DNA of 64,000 bases from Plasmodium malariae. Lineage: Eukaryota; Apicomplexa; Aconoidasida; Haemosporida; Plasmodiidae. The notes below the pieces were generated by a model. That model did no database searches and was not told the origin of the DNA. It worked only from the letters and a program-made list of their open reading frames with translations. Numbering within the stretch: the first letter of the stretch is position 1; the number at the start of each line of letters is the position of its first letter. The translations under genes and the position numbers were made by a program. The stretch spans positions 1 to 64,000 of the forward strand of contig NW_021638286.1 in assembly GCF_900090045.1 (NCBI RefSeq), read 5' to 3'. Shown here one piece after another: positions 41,401-53,820 of this stretch.

Positions 41401-42218
41401 TTAAAATAAAATAAGAACTGAAAAATTATTTAAAAACATTTCATGTACAAGTAATAAGAATAAAGCTTAGATAATTAACATTCAAAAATTATTTTACAAA
41501 AAAAAAAAAATTATAATTTTTTTACTTTGGAGATATATGTTTTTTATATAGATTAATAGAATGATATGCATTTTACATTTTAAATATATTATAGGTATTA
41601 ATGGAAAGAAAGTGATATAATTAATACATCATAAAATGATATATGTAATATCATTTTCTTCATTTTTCATTATGTCTATTATATTTAATATTTTTTAACA
41701 GTAATAAGATATATTTTCTAATTGTGTTTAAAAAATTAAAATTATTAATAAAGAAGTATCCTTAAAATTAGTTATTATCCCCTTAATATAAAGAATAATA
41801 TATTACCTACGTTCTATACGTCTAATATTCTATATAAACGCAATATATGAAAATATTAAAAAATTTTATATTTTATTATTATTATTTTTTTTTTAAGGTA
41901 AATAAAAAAATTAATTAATTGTTATACTAAATATTTAATTTATATATTTTTAATATAAACTAACGAATCATAATTATTTTATTTTAATAAAAATTATTTT
42001 GTTAAAAGTAATATTAAGGTAAAAATTCCATAACATACTTTTTTGGTTATTTTTATTTTTTCATTTTGTAAATGGCATTATAGTTATATATATATTATTA
42101 TGTTTTTATGGAAAAATAAAGAATAAATAAAATAAATATATTATAGTTTATCTTTAGAAGAATATTATATTATTATTTATTTTTTCCTTAATGTATTACA
42201 ATATATAGCATCCATATA
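38419..42218. other. AT-rich intergenic region
   Basis: Nothing coding was recognised. The last ~450 bases are the conserved fam-l 5' flank. ATTAAGGTAAAA at 42012-42023 lies about 200 bp before the ATG, and ACCTACGTTCTATACG at ~41806-41821 has relatives upstream of the genes at 49.3 and 52.8 kb. Confidence 0.5.
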
Positions 42219-43180
42219 ATGAAGAAAAAAATAAAACTATTGTTCTTAATAAAAACTGCAGCATTTATCCTTTCAACATGGAGAAGCAACTATGCCAGTA
42301 ATCTGGTATTATGATATTATCGTAGAATATTTGCCTTATTCATTTTTTTCTTGCTTCACTTTTATTTATAATGTTTTTATTCCAAAATATTATTTATACT
42401 ATAAATGACAAATATTTACTTTGTTTTTTTTAGAATGTGCTTAAAAAATATTTGGACGAAAACAACAGTAATGTTAGAAAATTAGATACAAGAATTTATC
42501 AATTACTAGTAAAATATAAGCAGAATCATGATTCACGTATATTGGGCTTACAAGAAGTAATACCATATAATGGAGAGAACGAAAGAAATCATATATGCAA
42601 TAATGAAAAAAGGCACGAAGAAAGAAAGAAATTATCAAATAAAAGTTTATTAAATAATTCGAGAATTCATAGACATGGTAAGAAAAATAAATATTGTATT
42701 TTTGCAACAAACAAATATTCCCATTTGGAACGAAAAATATTTAAGGAACTGGATTACCAGAATTTTCTTAAAAACAACAGGATAATTAAAAATAAATTGC
42801 ACAAAAAAATAATGTTTAAAAAATATGGATTACGATTTTCTCTACCTTTATTATTGTTTTCATTATTATCAATATCGCTAATATTAGATCTATTTTTTAA
42901 ATGTGGATTTATAAATGGACTTTTTGCATTTTTGAACAATTATTCTTTAAATAATTGGATGAAGGGTTTTAATAAATCTTCATTTTTTGACCCCATAAGG
43001 GAGTTGTGCAAATTTACGGGTAGTACAAGTAAAACGAAGTCTACTATTATTACACATTTTTTTGGTATAATAATATATGTCATACCTTTCTTCATATTAG
43101 GTGTTACGCTTATATCATGGATTATTTACTACCATAATAAAGTTAAAAAATTTGAAAAATTTAAGTTTAGGAAAAGGTAA
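42219..43180 (+). CDS. Plasmodium exported protein, fam-l type, export-motif Arg lost
   Basis: Exon 1 is 42219-42305 (MKKKIKLLFLIKTAAFILST), the intron 42306-42433 (128 nt) and exon 2 42434-43180, giving about 277 residues. The usual YRLLAKY reads YQLLVKYKQ: residue 52 is Gln instead of Arg, so no PEXEL is recognisable. Exon 1 also starts MKKK rather than MEQK, and the normal WICHF is WRSNY. KYSHLERKIFKELDYQNFLKNNR is the family signature. KKYGLRFSLPLLLF leads into TM1 (~164-184), and TM2 is ~237-261 with YYHNKVKKFEKFKFRKR at the end. It is closest in this window to the pseudogene at 52.8 kb. The two share C-terminal text and several kb of 3' flank. The open frame is intact. Whether the product is still exported is doubtful from the motif alone. 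Confidence 0.86.
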
Positions 43181-45599
43181 AACGAATAAAAAGTCGTATA
43201 CTTTTTGTAACAACATCGTTCGTATATGGTAGCATTAGTAATAAATTTATTCATGATACTATTAAACATAATCATAATTGCTTAATGTTTACAAATATTT
43301 CTACATATGTGTGAACTTCTTTATATACTACAGTAATATATTTTCTTGGCTTTTTAGCGAATTTGAAGATTTTGTTATGTTTCATTTTGTATTATAAAGT
43401 ATCATAGCATCTCAATTAAATATATTTGTCAAAATGTTTACGAAATATTTATTTAAATAGTTTCTTATGAGAATAATATATCTGTACATTAATAATAGTT
43501 TATAATAGAACAATTAATATAAATTTTTTGAAATCTTGTAATAATTTATATTTTACCTAAAAAGTTTTGATTTCCATTATATAATATATTCTAGCCTAAA
43601 ATGATTATTTTTTCAGGTAATTAATAAAATATATCATTAGTTTAAAATTAGCCGTAATATCTACGGTTTTATATTTAATGAAATAAAGTGAATATACTTT
43701 GTTGTGTTCATATGTATAAATATATTATTTGTTCTAAATAGGAAACTTAATAGCCATAATACAAAATTTACTTTATGAAAAATATCGTATAAGATATAAT
43801 TATAGTTATAACTATTATAATGTCCTTTTAGTATTTTTTTACATGATGTAAATTTGAAATTATATACATATATTAAAAATATTTCTTCATTAAATACATA
43901 TAATCTATATTCATTTACTATCTTACGGATTTTGTCTTTATAATTAAAAAGACATCTTAGAATTATTTAATATTAAACTTCATTGTGATGTTAATTACTT
44001 TTTGAAATGTATAATTATATATATATTATAAATAAAAATTTATAAATAAATAAAATTTAGATATTTTATATTTATTACTTTAATAAAATATTAATTAAAT
44101 AAATTAAATATAAACAAATGTTAATAGATAGTACATACAAAATCATTTCTATTTTTTTTTTTAAATAATAAAATTATATGTATGTATATATGTCTGTAAG
44201 TTGCTATATTATCATTAATTGTAATGTAAGAAAAAATATTTTTTCTGTAATTCATAATAATATGTGGGCATTTATTTATTTATATATTTCCTAATTTTCC
44301 TGTACATACGTATATGATGCAAAGAGCTAATATAATTTTAAACGTGTATATAAATATACATATTTAATATTGACAATTAATAATTTATTTGTAATTATAA
44401 GGTTCATATTTTAAATAAAATGAAATTAAAAAAAAAAAAAATATTATATATTTTTAAATAATTCATGGGTATATTAGGCTTGTTTTGGGGGGGGAGGATT
44501 ACATAAGTTTTAATTAATTCATTTTATAAATTACTAATTTATTTGTTGACGGTTTAATTGAATAAGCGTAATATATATTATTTCGAATATTACAGTTTTG
44601 CTAATAATTTTTATTACAAAAATTGACATAATAATATATTTTTAATAGTATCAAATGAGAATATTAATATAATGGTAATATTCGTTTTAATTATCACATT
44701 TATCTGTAATTAAAAACTATTTTTTGGTCATTAAATAGCATGTTATATTTTATTCTTTGAAAAAACATACTAGAGAGAAAATATGAGAATTATATATACT
44801 AACTATGCTCAGTGGAGAAAACAAAAAGACTATAATAATAATTTTAGTAAAAAAAAAAATATTTATATGTGTTTTTATTTTTAACATTATGTATTACTGT
44901 ATTTTATTAAAATATTTTCTTCTGTATATATAATATATATATGTATGTAAAATAATTATTTTACTGTAATATATTTTGTTTTTTTTTTTATCATTTTATG
45001 AAATTACGTCATATTTTTTAAAAAGAAATTAACTAAAAATTTCTTATCCTATATTCTTTTTAATAGTCGATTAAAAATTAATAATTAAGAATGAATATAT
45101 TATATGTAAATAACAGAAAAAAAAGGATAAATTAAATAAAGAACATTCCTATAAGGTAGAAACGAAATATATATTATAAAAGTATCCTTTAATATAAGAC
45201 ATAAATTCTAATTTTATCAGAAGAACTATATATTATATAAAAAGATTATGATAATAAATATATTTCTGCAATTAATAAGATTTATTTATTATGTATTTAA
45301 TATTTTTCTTTAATACCATTTGTTTTTCATTTACTTGTATTTATATAATTTACATGAAGTTAAAAATATAACGTAAAATTCTTCAACGATGAAAGAATAC
45401 AGATGTATAGATAATAAAAAATTTAAAATGCGTATAGATTTAAGAAAGCCATTGAAGTTTTATCATTAGTCCTTCTAAAAATAAGAAAAAAACTTTTTTT
45501 GAATTTTTACTTTGTTAAGTTTTTAATTTCTATATGTTATTCTTAAAAGTTAACATATATATGTTCTTTTTTATATGTTTTATCTTTTTTTAAATTTCT
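43181..45599. other. fam-l 3' flank, duplicated at 53.8-57.2 kb
   Basis: It contains the 22-nt AG/GT-bounded element (43595-43616) 415 bp after the stop, and a G8 run at 44487-44494. Long stretches align with the 3' flank of the fam-l pseudogene. For example, 44540-44620 matches 55150-55215, and 44700-44850 matches 55300-55440. No gene was seen. Confidence 0.5.
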
Positions 45600-47300
45600 T
45601 CAATTATGTATATGTACGCTCAAAATTTTCCTTATGTATCTTTTTCGTTAATTCCTTTCCCCCTTATGCTTTTCTTTTTTTTTTTTCTTTTAAAATTAAT
45701 TTATGAAAAGTTAAAATAATAATATAAAAAATTATTAAATTTTAATGGAATTATTTGGTGTCAGAATTTTTAAAAATAAGGAAAAGTAGAATTATCATTT
45801 TTCCGTTTGGACAAAGTCGCTGAGTTGAGAATATAACTTAGACCTGCTGTAATAATTGTTTTGATATATATAATTATAATTGTAAAGGTTATTATATTTT
45901 CTTTTATTAGTGAATTATGTTTTGTTATATCTTTAAGTATTAAAAAAATGTGCATGAAGAAATTTTAACAAATAAAAAAAATTTGTATTGCTTGAATTAA
46001 GATTATATATATGTAACCAATATAAATATGATCATCCTTAACAAAAAGCTTTCTTTTTGGAGATTACATTTACATCTATCAAGGCAACTTATTAAATGGG
46101 AAAGACTGTTACGCAGGAAAAGAAGAGAATGGAGAAGCGAAGCAATATTTGAAAAGACAATGAAAAAATGACTTAAAAGATATGAAAATGAGAAAAATAA
46201 AAATAAGTACCACATTGATTTATTGAGAATGCCAAACTTATAAATGCAGTAAAAATATTAAAACTATTTTTGTTTTGTGCTCTTTTTATGTTAAGGAAGG
46301 AATAACAAAGATTTTTATCTAATAACAGAATATCATTATATACATAATATATTAACTATAAAGAGGGGAAAATAAAAAATTCTAGTGTGAAACTTTTTAA
46401 AATATTTTTCTAATTTATTATTTCTTCTCTTAATTCATATGAAAAGACAAAAAAACACGAAAATAAGCCTATTATTATATAATTTCTTTGGAAATGGAAA
46501 TGTAAAAATTGAAAAGTATTTTATTCAAACAATATATATGTGTCACCCATAATGTTATAACGAGTAAATATACTTGTGTGTATGTACGTATACATATGTA
46601 AATATGTATAGGTGCATATATATATGTATATGTGTACACTCGTATAATATAAAATATCCACTTAAATATATCCTCACATGTATCTTTCATATTTCAGAAA
46701 ATACCTATTTGTTTTTAAGCTTTAAAAATTACGTTGAATTATTTGACTATATTATTAAAAGATTTGACGCAAACATTTTTTCATGCGTACGCAGTGGGTA
46801 TATAAAAATAGTAGCAAAAGAAACAAATGAGATGTATTTTTAATGGCTTAATTTATCTATTTTATATTATGACATTATTTCTTCAATTTCTTATTATGAC
46901 TTAGCTTCATATATATATGTAAATTTTTTTTTATGTTGTATCCATCATATGTGATAAGAATGAAGGAACTCATCAGAAAAAGACATGCATGAAGAAAATA
47001 ATTTGTAGTTAAAACATTTTAAAAAAAAATAAATCATATAATGTATTTATCGTGAGAACGAAGTTTTATATATATAAATATCATATATAATTTTAGTGAA
47101 CAAGTAAGTTCATGTTTGTGTATGTACATAGAATTATATTATTGTTTAGTACAGATATATTTATGCATATAATACTGTTGTATATATATTTATATATATA
47201 TATATTTTTTTTTTGATAGTATTAAGCTAATATATATTTGAATCAGCGCTAATGGGCACTAGTATATATAATAGAAAAATGTTTTATTTTGTTACGTCTT
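45600..47300 (+). repeat. Duplicated flank segment, copy 1
   Basis: This segment is similar in order and orientation to 57200-58900. Shared landmarks are GAAAAGTAGAATTATC (45781), a purine-rich GAAAGACTG...CGCAGG...GAAGCGAAGC block (46099-46145), GACTTAGCTTCATA...TATGTAAATTTT (46899-46930) and a TTTATCGT...AAGTTT/AAGTTC block (~47045-47115). A plus-strand frame from 46030 reads LNKKLSFWRLHLHLSRQLIKW followed by an arginine-rich stretch, with one stop, to 46242. This could be a coding remnant. The role is unknown. Confidence 0.5.
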
Positions 47301-49344
47301 AAACAATAAGTACATAATTAAAATTAATAATACATTTAACATTTAATTCAATTAAGCATTAAATAATATGTAAAAATATTTTAATGTTAGTGACATTTTT
47401 GTATAGCATATCATTATGTATAGATAATAATTTATAAAATTGTGTTACTCTATATTTTTGATATGTCTGTTAGTTTACGTAGTCATTATTACAACCTTAA
47501 ATGTATACAAATATAGGGATTTTGTTAAAATAAAAAAAAAAAATTTTTTTAATTTTTAATTCTGTCCTTTTCAATAATATCTTATCTAGTAAAAAGAAAT
47601 CCATATTATATATTTAGGATAATTTATGTACATCATATTACTCTTATATTAGTTCTTTGAGTGCTAATATATCTTAACATATTAATCTATTTTGTATAAA
47701 TTTTTTAATTAAATGTGAATAAATTACATTGTTTTTGGCTTCATATATTTATAAGATTTTTGTATGAATAAACTCTGGTTTTGAAAATGCTCTTACTAAA
47801 TTCAAAATTAACCAAAATTAACATTAAAATTTGATTCATTAACAATATGTTATGGGAATTTGAAAATGTATACCTTATCCTATAACATATATTAAGTATT
47901 TCATATTTTTAAAAAATATAGATGGAGCTAAATAACATGATGATCATATTTAGATATATATACATAGTCAAATTGACCAACATGTTAATAAAAATTTTCA
48001 TAAGTTATTGTTTTTTTTTTTATTATTGATAATATAATTTATAATATTTTATGAATTATTATTTTTTCTGGATATAATATAATATAAATATTTATACTTA
48101 TCTTTTGTATTAGCAATCAAAATTTTTGAAAGGTAATTATCACAAATTTCTATTATAAGTTCGATTTATAATATATACCTATGCTGGAATTTGTTAATAT
48201 GCATATTACAGTTTTTTACCAATAAATGCAAGGTAGAAAACATTTATTATAACACATTCATAGTTGATTTAATTAGATTTTATAAAAATTAATTATTTAT
48301 GAAGAAATAAAAACATAACGGGTAAAATGTATATTTCATTCTTGATATATTTAAACATATACATTATTTATTTACACTTATTCAGATATTGGTACATTTT
48401 TTACATGAATTTCTGTAACTTTTATTTTTTCATTGGTAAATTTCATCTAAATATATATATATTATTAAAGAAAAAAATAAAGTTTAGTTTAAATTAAAAA
48501 TATTTCATTTATATATAATATTACAAATTATACATAACTAAAAAGTATAAATTTGGAAAGTTATATAGAAAATATAAAAGATAAGTCTTTAATTACCTGT
48601 AATATATGTATTTTTTAATATATTCGATAGTTTTTCTTATGAGTTATATCAAATAGGTTATAGTACATATAAGAATATATATATTTACTTAGTAAATAAA
48701 GCGTGTGCTAAAAATAATATAACTCAAAAAGTAATAAGAAATATTATTATTTTCATCGTTTATTGTTATTATTTTAATGTTATATTAATTAATATTTTTC
48801 GAAATCATAACAAGTTTTCAAAAATAATTTTTTTTAGAATGAAAATTAGTAATTTGAGTAACAGTAAAAAAGGTAACTACTCTTTAAATATTTATAACAA
48901 GATATTATCTACATTCTATACAATCTATATTATATACCTTTCATATATTACATAAAATCAATATATAGTAACACATAGAATTTTTATTTTATTTTTATTT
49001 TTTTATAATTAAACGTGTTAATAAATAATTTAATTTCTCCATTACATTAAATAATTATATTACATATTTTAAAAATTTATTAATGAATGCAAACTATTTT
49101 ATTTTAGCGGAAATTATTTTTTTTTTAAATTGACATTAAGATAAAAATCATATAATATATTTCTAAAGTTATTTTTCCTTGTATGCTTTGTAAAATTTAT
49201 TAAAATTATATAAAATTAAATATTTATGGAGTCATAGAAAAAAAAAAAATTTTTTAAAATAATTATAGAATATCTTATCGTTAGAACTATATTATATAAT
49301 TATTAACTCTGTACTTACTGAATATAATATTAAGGATCTGTATC
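47301..49344. other. AT-rich intergenic region, 5' flank of fam-m pseudogene
   Basis: No gene. A TTTTTTTTAG...GGTAAC-bounded short stretch at ~48838-48873 and TTAAGATAAAAA at 49136-49147 sit upstream of the fam-m start, in positions resembling flanks of other copies. Their meaning is unknown. Confidence 0.4.
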
Positions 49345-50264
49345 ATGGAACAAAAAATTAAGCTAGTACTATATATTAAAATCGGTGCGTTTATCATTTT
49401 ATATTGGATATGCCATTTTAGCGAAGTTGTATGTTAATATTATTTAAAAATATTTGAATTGTTAATATATTTTTTTTTTTATATTGTGTTATTTTTATTA
49501 ATATTTTTTTTTACCGTTAGATAATTTATTCTACTAAATATAAAACATTTACATGGTTTTTTTAGATTAATTTTAACAAATCTTTTGATGTGAAGTACAA
49601 TTTGAATATAAAATTAAATAGAAGAATTTATAGACTACTAGCAAAATATAAACAAAATAGGGATACAAATATAATAGGGGTAAAAGACAATATCCCATAT
49701 TATAGCCTGAATGAAAAAGAACATAAATCTTATAAAGAAAAGGAAACAAAAAGAAAAAAAAACATTCCGGTAAAAATCTATTAAATAACAATCAATATTA
49801 TACAGAAGTCGTAGACTATAATAATGGCATGTTTGATGGGAAACATTTCCATTTAAAAAAAAAATGGATTAAAAAAAAGAGATTATGATGATTTTATCGA
49901 AAAACAGAGAATAAATGGAAATATAGCTTTAAAAAAAATAAAATTTAGAAGTTATGGATTTGGAGTTTTTATATTTTTCCTTTTTTTTTTGTTCGGAATA
50001 GGTCTACCCATACTAGAAGGATTGGGGTATTGGAAACTGCAGGTAAGATGCTTGTAGGTAGTTCAGGTAATAATTTAACATGGTTTGGGAAGTTTTAAAA
50101 AATATAGTAAAATATTAAAATTATCAGAAGCAGCTTATAAGATATTACCGAATGTACTACTTTTCGTTTTTTTAGCTGTTATAATTGTAATAGCAATTCC
50201 TATAATCTTAAGAAATAATGAAAAATATAAGAAAATTAAATTGATGATGGAGCAAAATGAATAA
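49345..50264 (+). pseudogene. fam-m type gene, two exons, multiple frameshifts
   Basis: Exon 1 is 49345-49428 (MEQKIKLVLYIKIGAFIILYWICHF). The intron is 49429-49565 (137 nt) and exon 2 starts at 49566. The export region is YRLLAKYKQ. The first frame ends at 49784 after a shift in the A run 49751-49762. Coding resumes as YYTEVVDYNNGMFDGKHFH, shifts again in 49871-49878 (A run), then reads DYDDFIEKQR and KKIKFRSYGFGVFIFFLFFL (the fam-m signature and TM1). It is broken again near 50032 and near 50096-50105. The last part holds TM2 (NVLLFVFLAVIIVIAIPIIL) and RNNEKYKKIKLMMEQNE to the stop at 50262-50264. At least four breaks, two of them in long homopolymers, suggest a true pseudogene with possible sequencing indels added. 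It is the nearest relative of the intact 9.4 kb gene, including its 3' flank. Confidence 0.85.
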
Positions 50265-52839
50265 AACGAAATATACATCTTTATTTAACAAATCTATTAA
50301 TATGAAGTAATATCTGTAATATCATTAGTGATATATTTTTAACAAACGTAACTATACCTATAACAATTTTATAGATGCAAGTGTATAAATATTGCGTTTT
50401 TGATACAGAACCGTAATAAAAATTGTATTCTTCACTTTTTTTATGAATTTGATTGTTTCGTTATTTTTGAATATATATTTTAAATTATTATTTAATATTA
50501 ATTAAGCAAATATGGTATAATATATATATTTCTGTATAAAAACATAATTAAGATAAAAATATTTTTTTGAGCTTTCAAATAAATATATAATCGAATAATT
50601 GATACAATTTCACAGAAATGTGATAATTTATATTTGTACTAAAATTTGCTTCTTTTAATTTTATATCTTGTAATAATATAAAATTATAATTTTTCAGATT
50701 ATTAAAATGTTGTATAATTAGCAAGGAATTAAAAATAAATATGTCTTGTTTTGTATTTAATAAAAAGAACTAAATGTATTGTGGTGAATTGATATATATA
50801 TATGTGTACATTCGCTTAAAAAGGGCTTAATATTTATTATGTGAAATATGATTTATGATAAATTGCAACAAACATATTTATTGAAAAATCTCCTTAATAC
50901 CTTTTAGTATTTATCTTATCGTAAAAAAGTAAAAGTATGAATATATTATGAAATAATATCTTTTTTATTTATGGACTAATTGTAACTGTTTACTCATTTA
51001 GGGATATTATATATTTAAAATTAAATAAATAGTTAAAATGATTTATCATATTATTATTATTATTCCTAATTGTAGGATTAATTAAATTCCGTTAAAATCA
51101 GTTATGCATATATTAATTTGAAATTGGATAAGCATATGTTGTATACTTTGTATTTATATCTTATGTCATTAAGTGATTATACTAATGAATTAGTTTTAAA
51201 CATATATAATTTGTTAATACGAGAAAAATTTTTTTATTTTTTTTTATTTTTTTTATATTTCTAATAACTGTATAATGCTAAAAATGTAATATATATATAT
51301 CTGTAAAAATCTAAATTATCATTAAAGATATTCAAAATAATTATATATTTTGTAAAAACATTTAATAATGTATAGGTATTTATCTTTACATTTATAATAT
51401 ATTCATGGTTTTATATAAATACATAAGTAAAGATTTAATATTATTTTGTTAATAAAAAGCGATACATATAGTTTATATTTACCAATAAGAACTTATTCAT
51501 ATTTATAATGCTCATTTTTTAAATGAATTAAAACAAAAAAAAATACGAATTATTTTTTTGTATACAGTTCATAAATACAAATATACGTTCTAAGTAAGGG
51601 TTTGCACGTTAGTATTCAGGTTATTTCTAAGTACTGTCCAACGTTTGTTACTGAAATTTTAGTTTTGGTATTAAGTGTTTGTATGTAAATTATTAATATC
51701 GTGTATGACAAAGTTGCTCTAGAGTATAAGTTTATACATACTTTTAATATTCTATTTTTACATTTACGTAATTTCTGAATTAATTCTGTTTCACAGGCAT
51801 TAATTTTATTTGAATAATGTATTAAAATGTTAAGAAAATTATATAGGTGCTTTTATCATCTATTGTATAAAAAAAATAAATTATTGAAACAATGATATTC
51901 TAATAATAATATATATATTGAAATATTAATATATATGATTACTTTTATTTTATTATATAATATTAATATTTCTTCTAAGTATATACATATTTTTAAAAAG
52001 AATAAAATAATAGGTTATATGGGATAATTTAGTAACAATTTATTTACAGGTAATATAAATTAAGCTTAATTTAAAATAGTAATTTACAAAAATTATTATA
52101 CAAAAATAAAATATTACCATCTATTTAAATATAAATATATATTATTGTATAAATTTTGTAGTATCCAGTAAATTAAATTTTTAAAATATTTTATAACTGA
52201 TTAAAAAATTAAGTGCCCTAATTAATATAATATAAATGAGTGTAAGAGATATGATTTATTTAACATTATTAATATTAGATTATTATGCTAATTAATATTA
52301 TATAACGTTAAATTCCACTTTTAGTTAAAAAAGTTTACAAAATTAGAATTATTAATATAAAAATATTTCTAATATTAGTTGTTATTTAATTACAGAGTAA
52401 ATTTATTACCTATATTCTCTACATTCTCTATTTTACATGAATACCGTGTTTGGATATATTACGTATTCTTATATTTTTATTTTTATTTATTTATTTGAAA
52501 TCATAAAGAATTATTTAATTACTCTACCATATTAAATAATTAAATTATATATTTTGAATATTTATAAATGAATTCAAGTTTTTTTATTTTAATAAAAATA
52601 ATATTTTTAAGAGTAGAATAAAGGTAAGAATTATATTATATACTACTATAAATATTTTTCTTTGTGTCTGTTGTTAAAAATATTATGAGTACATTTTTTT
52701 TTTTACGTTTTATGGAACAAAAAAAAAAATAGAAAAAAATATTAAATAAATAAAAAATTATTATACATTATTAAAAGAATATTATACTATCGTTTATTTA
52801 TTCATTCTTGAATAAGTTATGTTATTAAAAAATTATATC
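50265..52839. other. fam-m 3' flank and fam-l 5' flank
   Basis: The first few hundred bases match 10305-10800. A patch of higher GC at ~51595-51740 has a minus-strand frame open for some 30-40 codons (TKTKISVTNVGQYLEIT) that I cannot assign. AAGGTAAGAA at 52621-52630 lies about 217 bp before the next ATG, matching the upstream box of other copies. Confidence 0.45.
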
Positions 52840-53820
52840 ATGGATCAAAAAATTAAGTTACTTTTTTTTATTAAAATTTCTGCGTTTATCCTTATATCTT
52901 GGATGTGGAATTTAAGCAATGAGATGGTCTAATGATGTTATTTGAGAATATTTGAGTTATTAAAATTTTTCTTGTTTTGTGTTTATTGATAATATTTTTT
53001 GAAATAAAATTTTATATTTTTTAAATTACATATGTTACTTTGTTTTTTTAGAGTATATTTAAAAAGTCCTTGAGTATGAAATGCAACCCTGGAAAAAAAT
53101 TAGATGCAGTAGAATACAGGATATTAACAAAATATAAACAGGATAAGGATTCACGTGATGTATGTTTAAAAGAATATACACCAAATTGTGGATCGAATGA
53201 AAATAAAGATATATCTATTAATGGAAAATGGGCCAAAACAAATAATAAACTTTCAAATATAGATTCATCAAAGAGTGCAAAAGACCATAAACAATTATGA
53301 AATATAAGTCTTGTATATTTGAATCAAAAAAATATTCCCATATGGAAAAAAAAATATTCAAAGAACTTGATTTGAATATTTTCTTAAAAACAATAGAACA
53401 ATTAGTGATAAGACTTACAAAAAAATAATACTTAAAAAATACGGACTACGATTTGCTTTTCCTTTACTATTATTTTTGTTATTATTCTTATCACTAATGC
53501 TAGATTCATTTATGAATCTTGGACTTATGAGAGGGCTATATAGTATATTGAGTTTATACGCTGGTGAAGGTTGGTCCAAACCACTGCGTAAAGTGCTTAG
53601 TGATGAACGTTTTAAATGGCTTTTCGAGTCTATGAAAAAAGTAAAAGTAGGAAAAAATGGATCTGAATGTATGGAAACATATGTTTACATTCCGAGCTTT
53701 TTTAGATTGATAATATATGTTATACCTTTCATTATTTTTGGTGTTACACTTATATCACGCACTATTTATTACCACAAAAAAGTGAAAAAATATGAAAAAA
53801 TTAAATTTAAGAAAAGGTAA
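52840..53820 (+). pseudogene. fam-l type gene, two exons, two frameshifts
   Basis: Exon 1 is 52840-52926 (MDQKIKLLFFIKISAFILIS). The donor is GTCTAA, not the GTAT found in the other copies. The intron is 52927-53051 (125 nt) and exon 2 starts at 53052. The export region reads YRILTKYKQDKDS, an RxL motif with Lys in place of E/Q/D. The first frame stops at 53298-53300. A one-base change near 53285-53297 shifts to a frame reading CIFESKKYSHMEKKIFKELD. A second change near 53370-53374 shifts to the frame of the rest: KKYGLRFAFPLLLFLLLFL (TM1), a loop with WSKPLRKVLSDERFKWLF, TM2 (FRLIIYVIPFIIFGVTLIS) and YYHKKVKKYEKIKFKKR to the stop at 53818-53820. Apart from the two shifts it is well preserved, so decay is recent or the shifts are assembly errors. 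Confidence 0.85.

Noticed and set aside
45770..46215. Minus-strand frames in the duplicated flank
   Set aside because: Not preserved in the homologous segment at 57.3 kb; probably chance.
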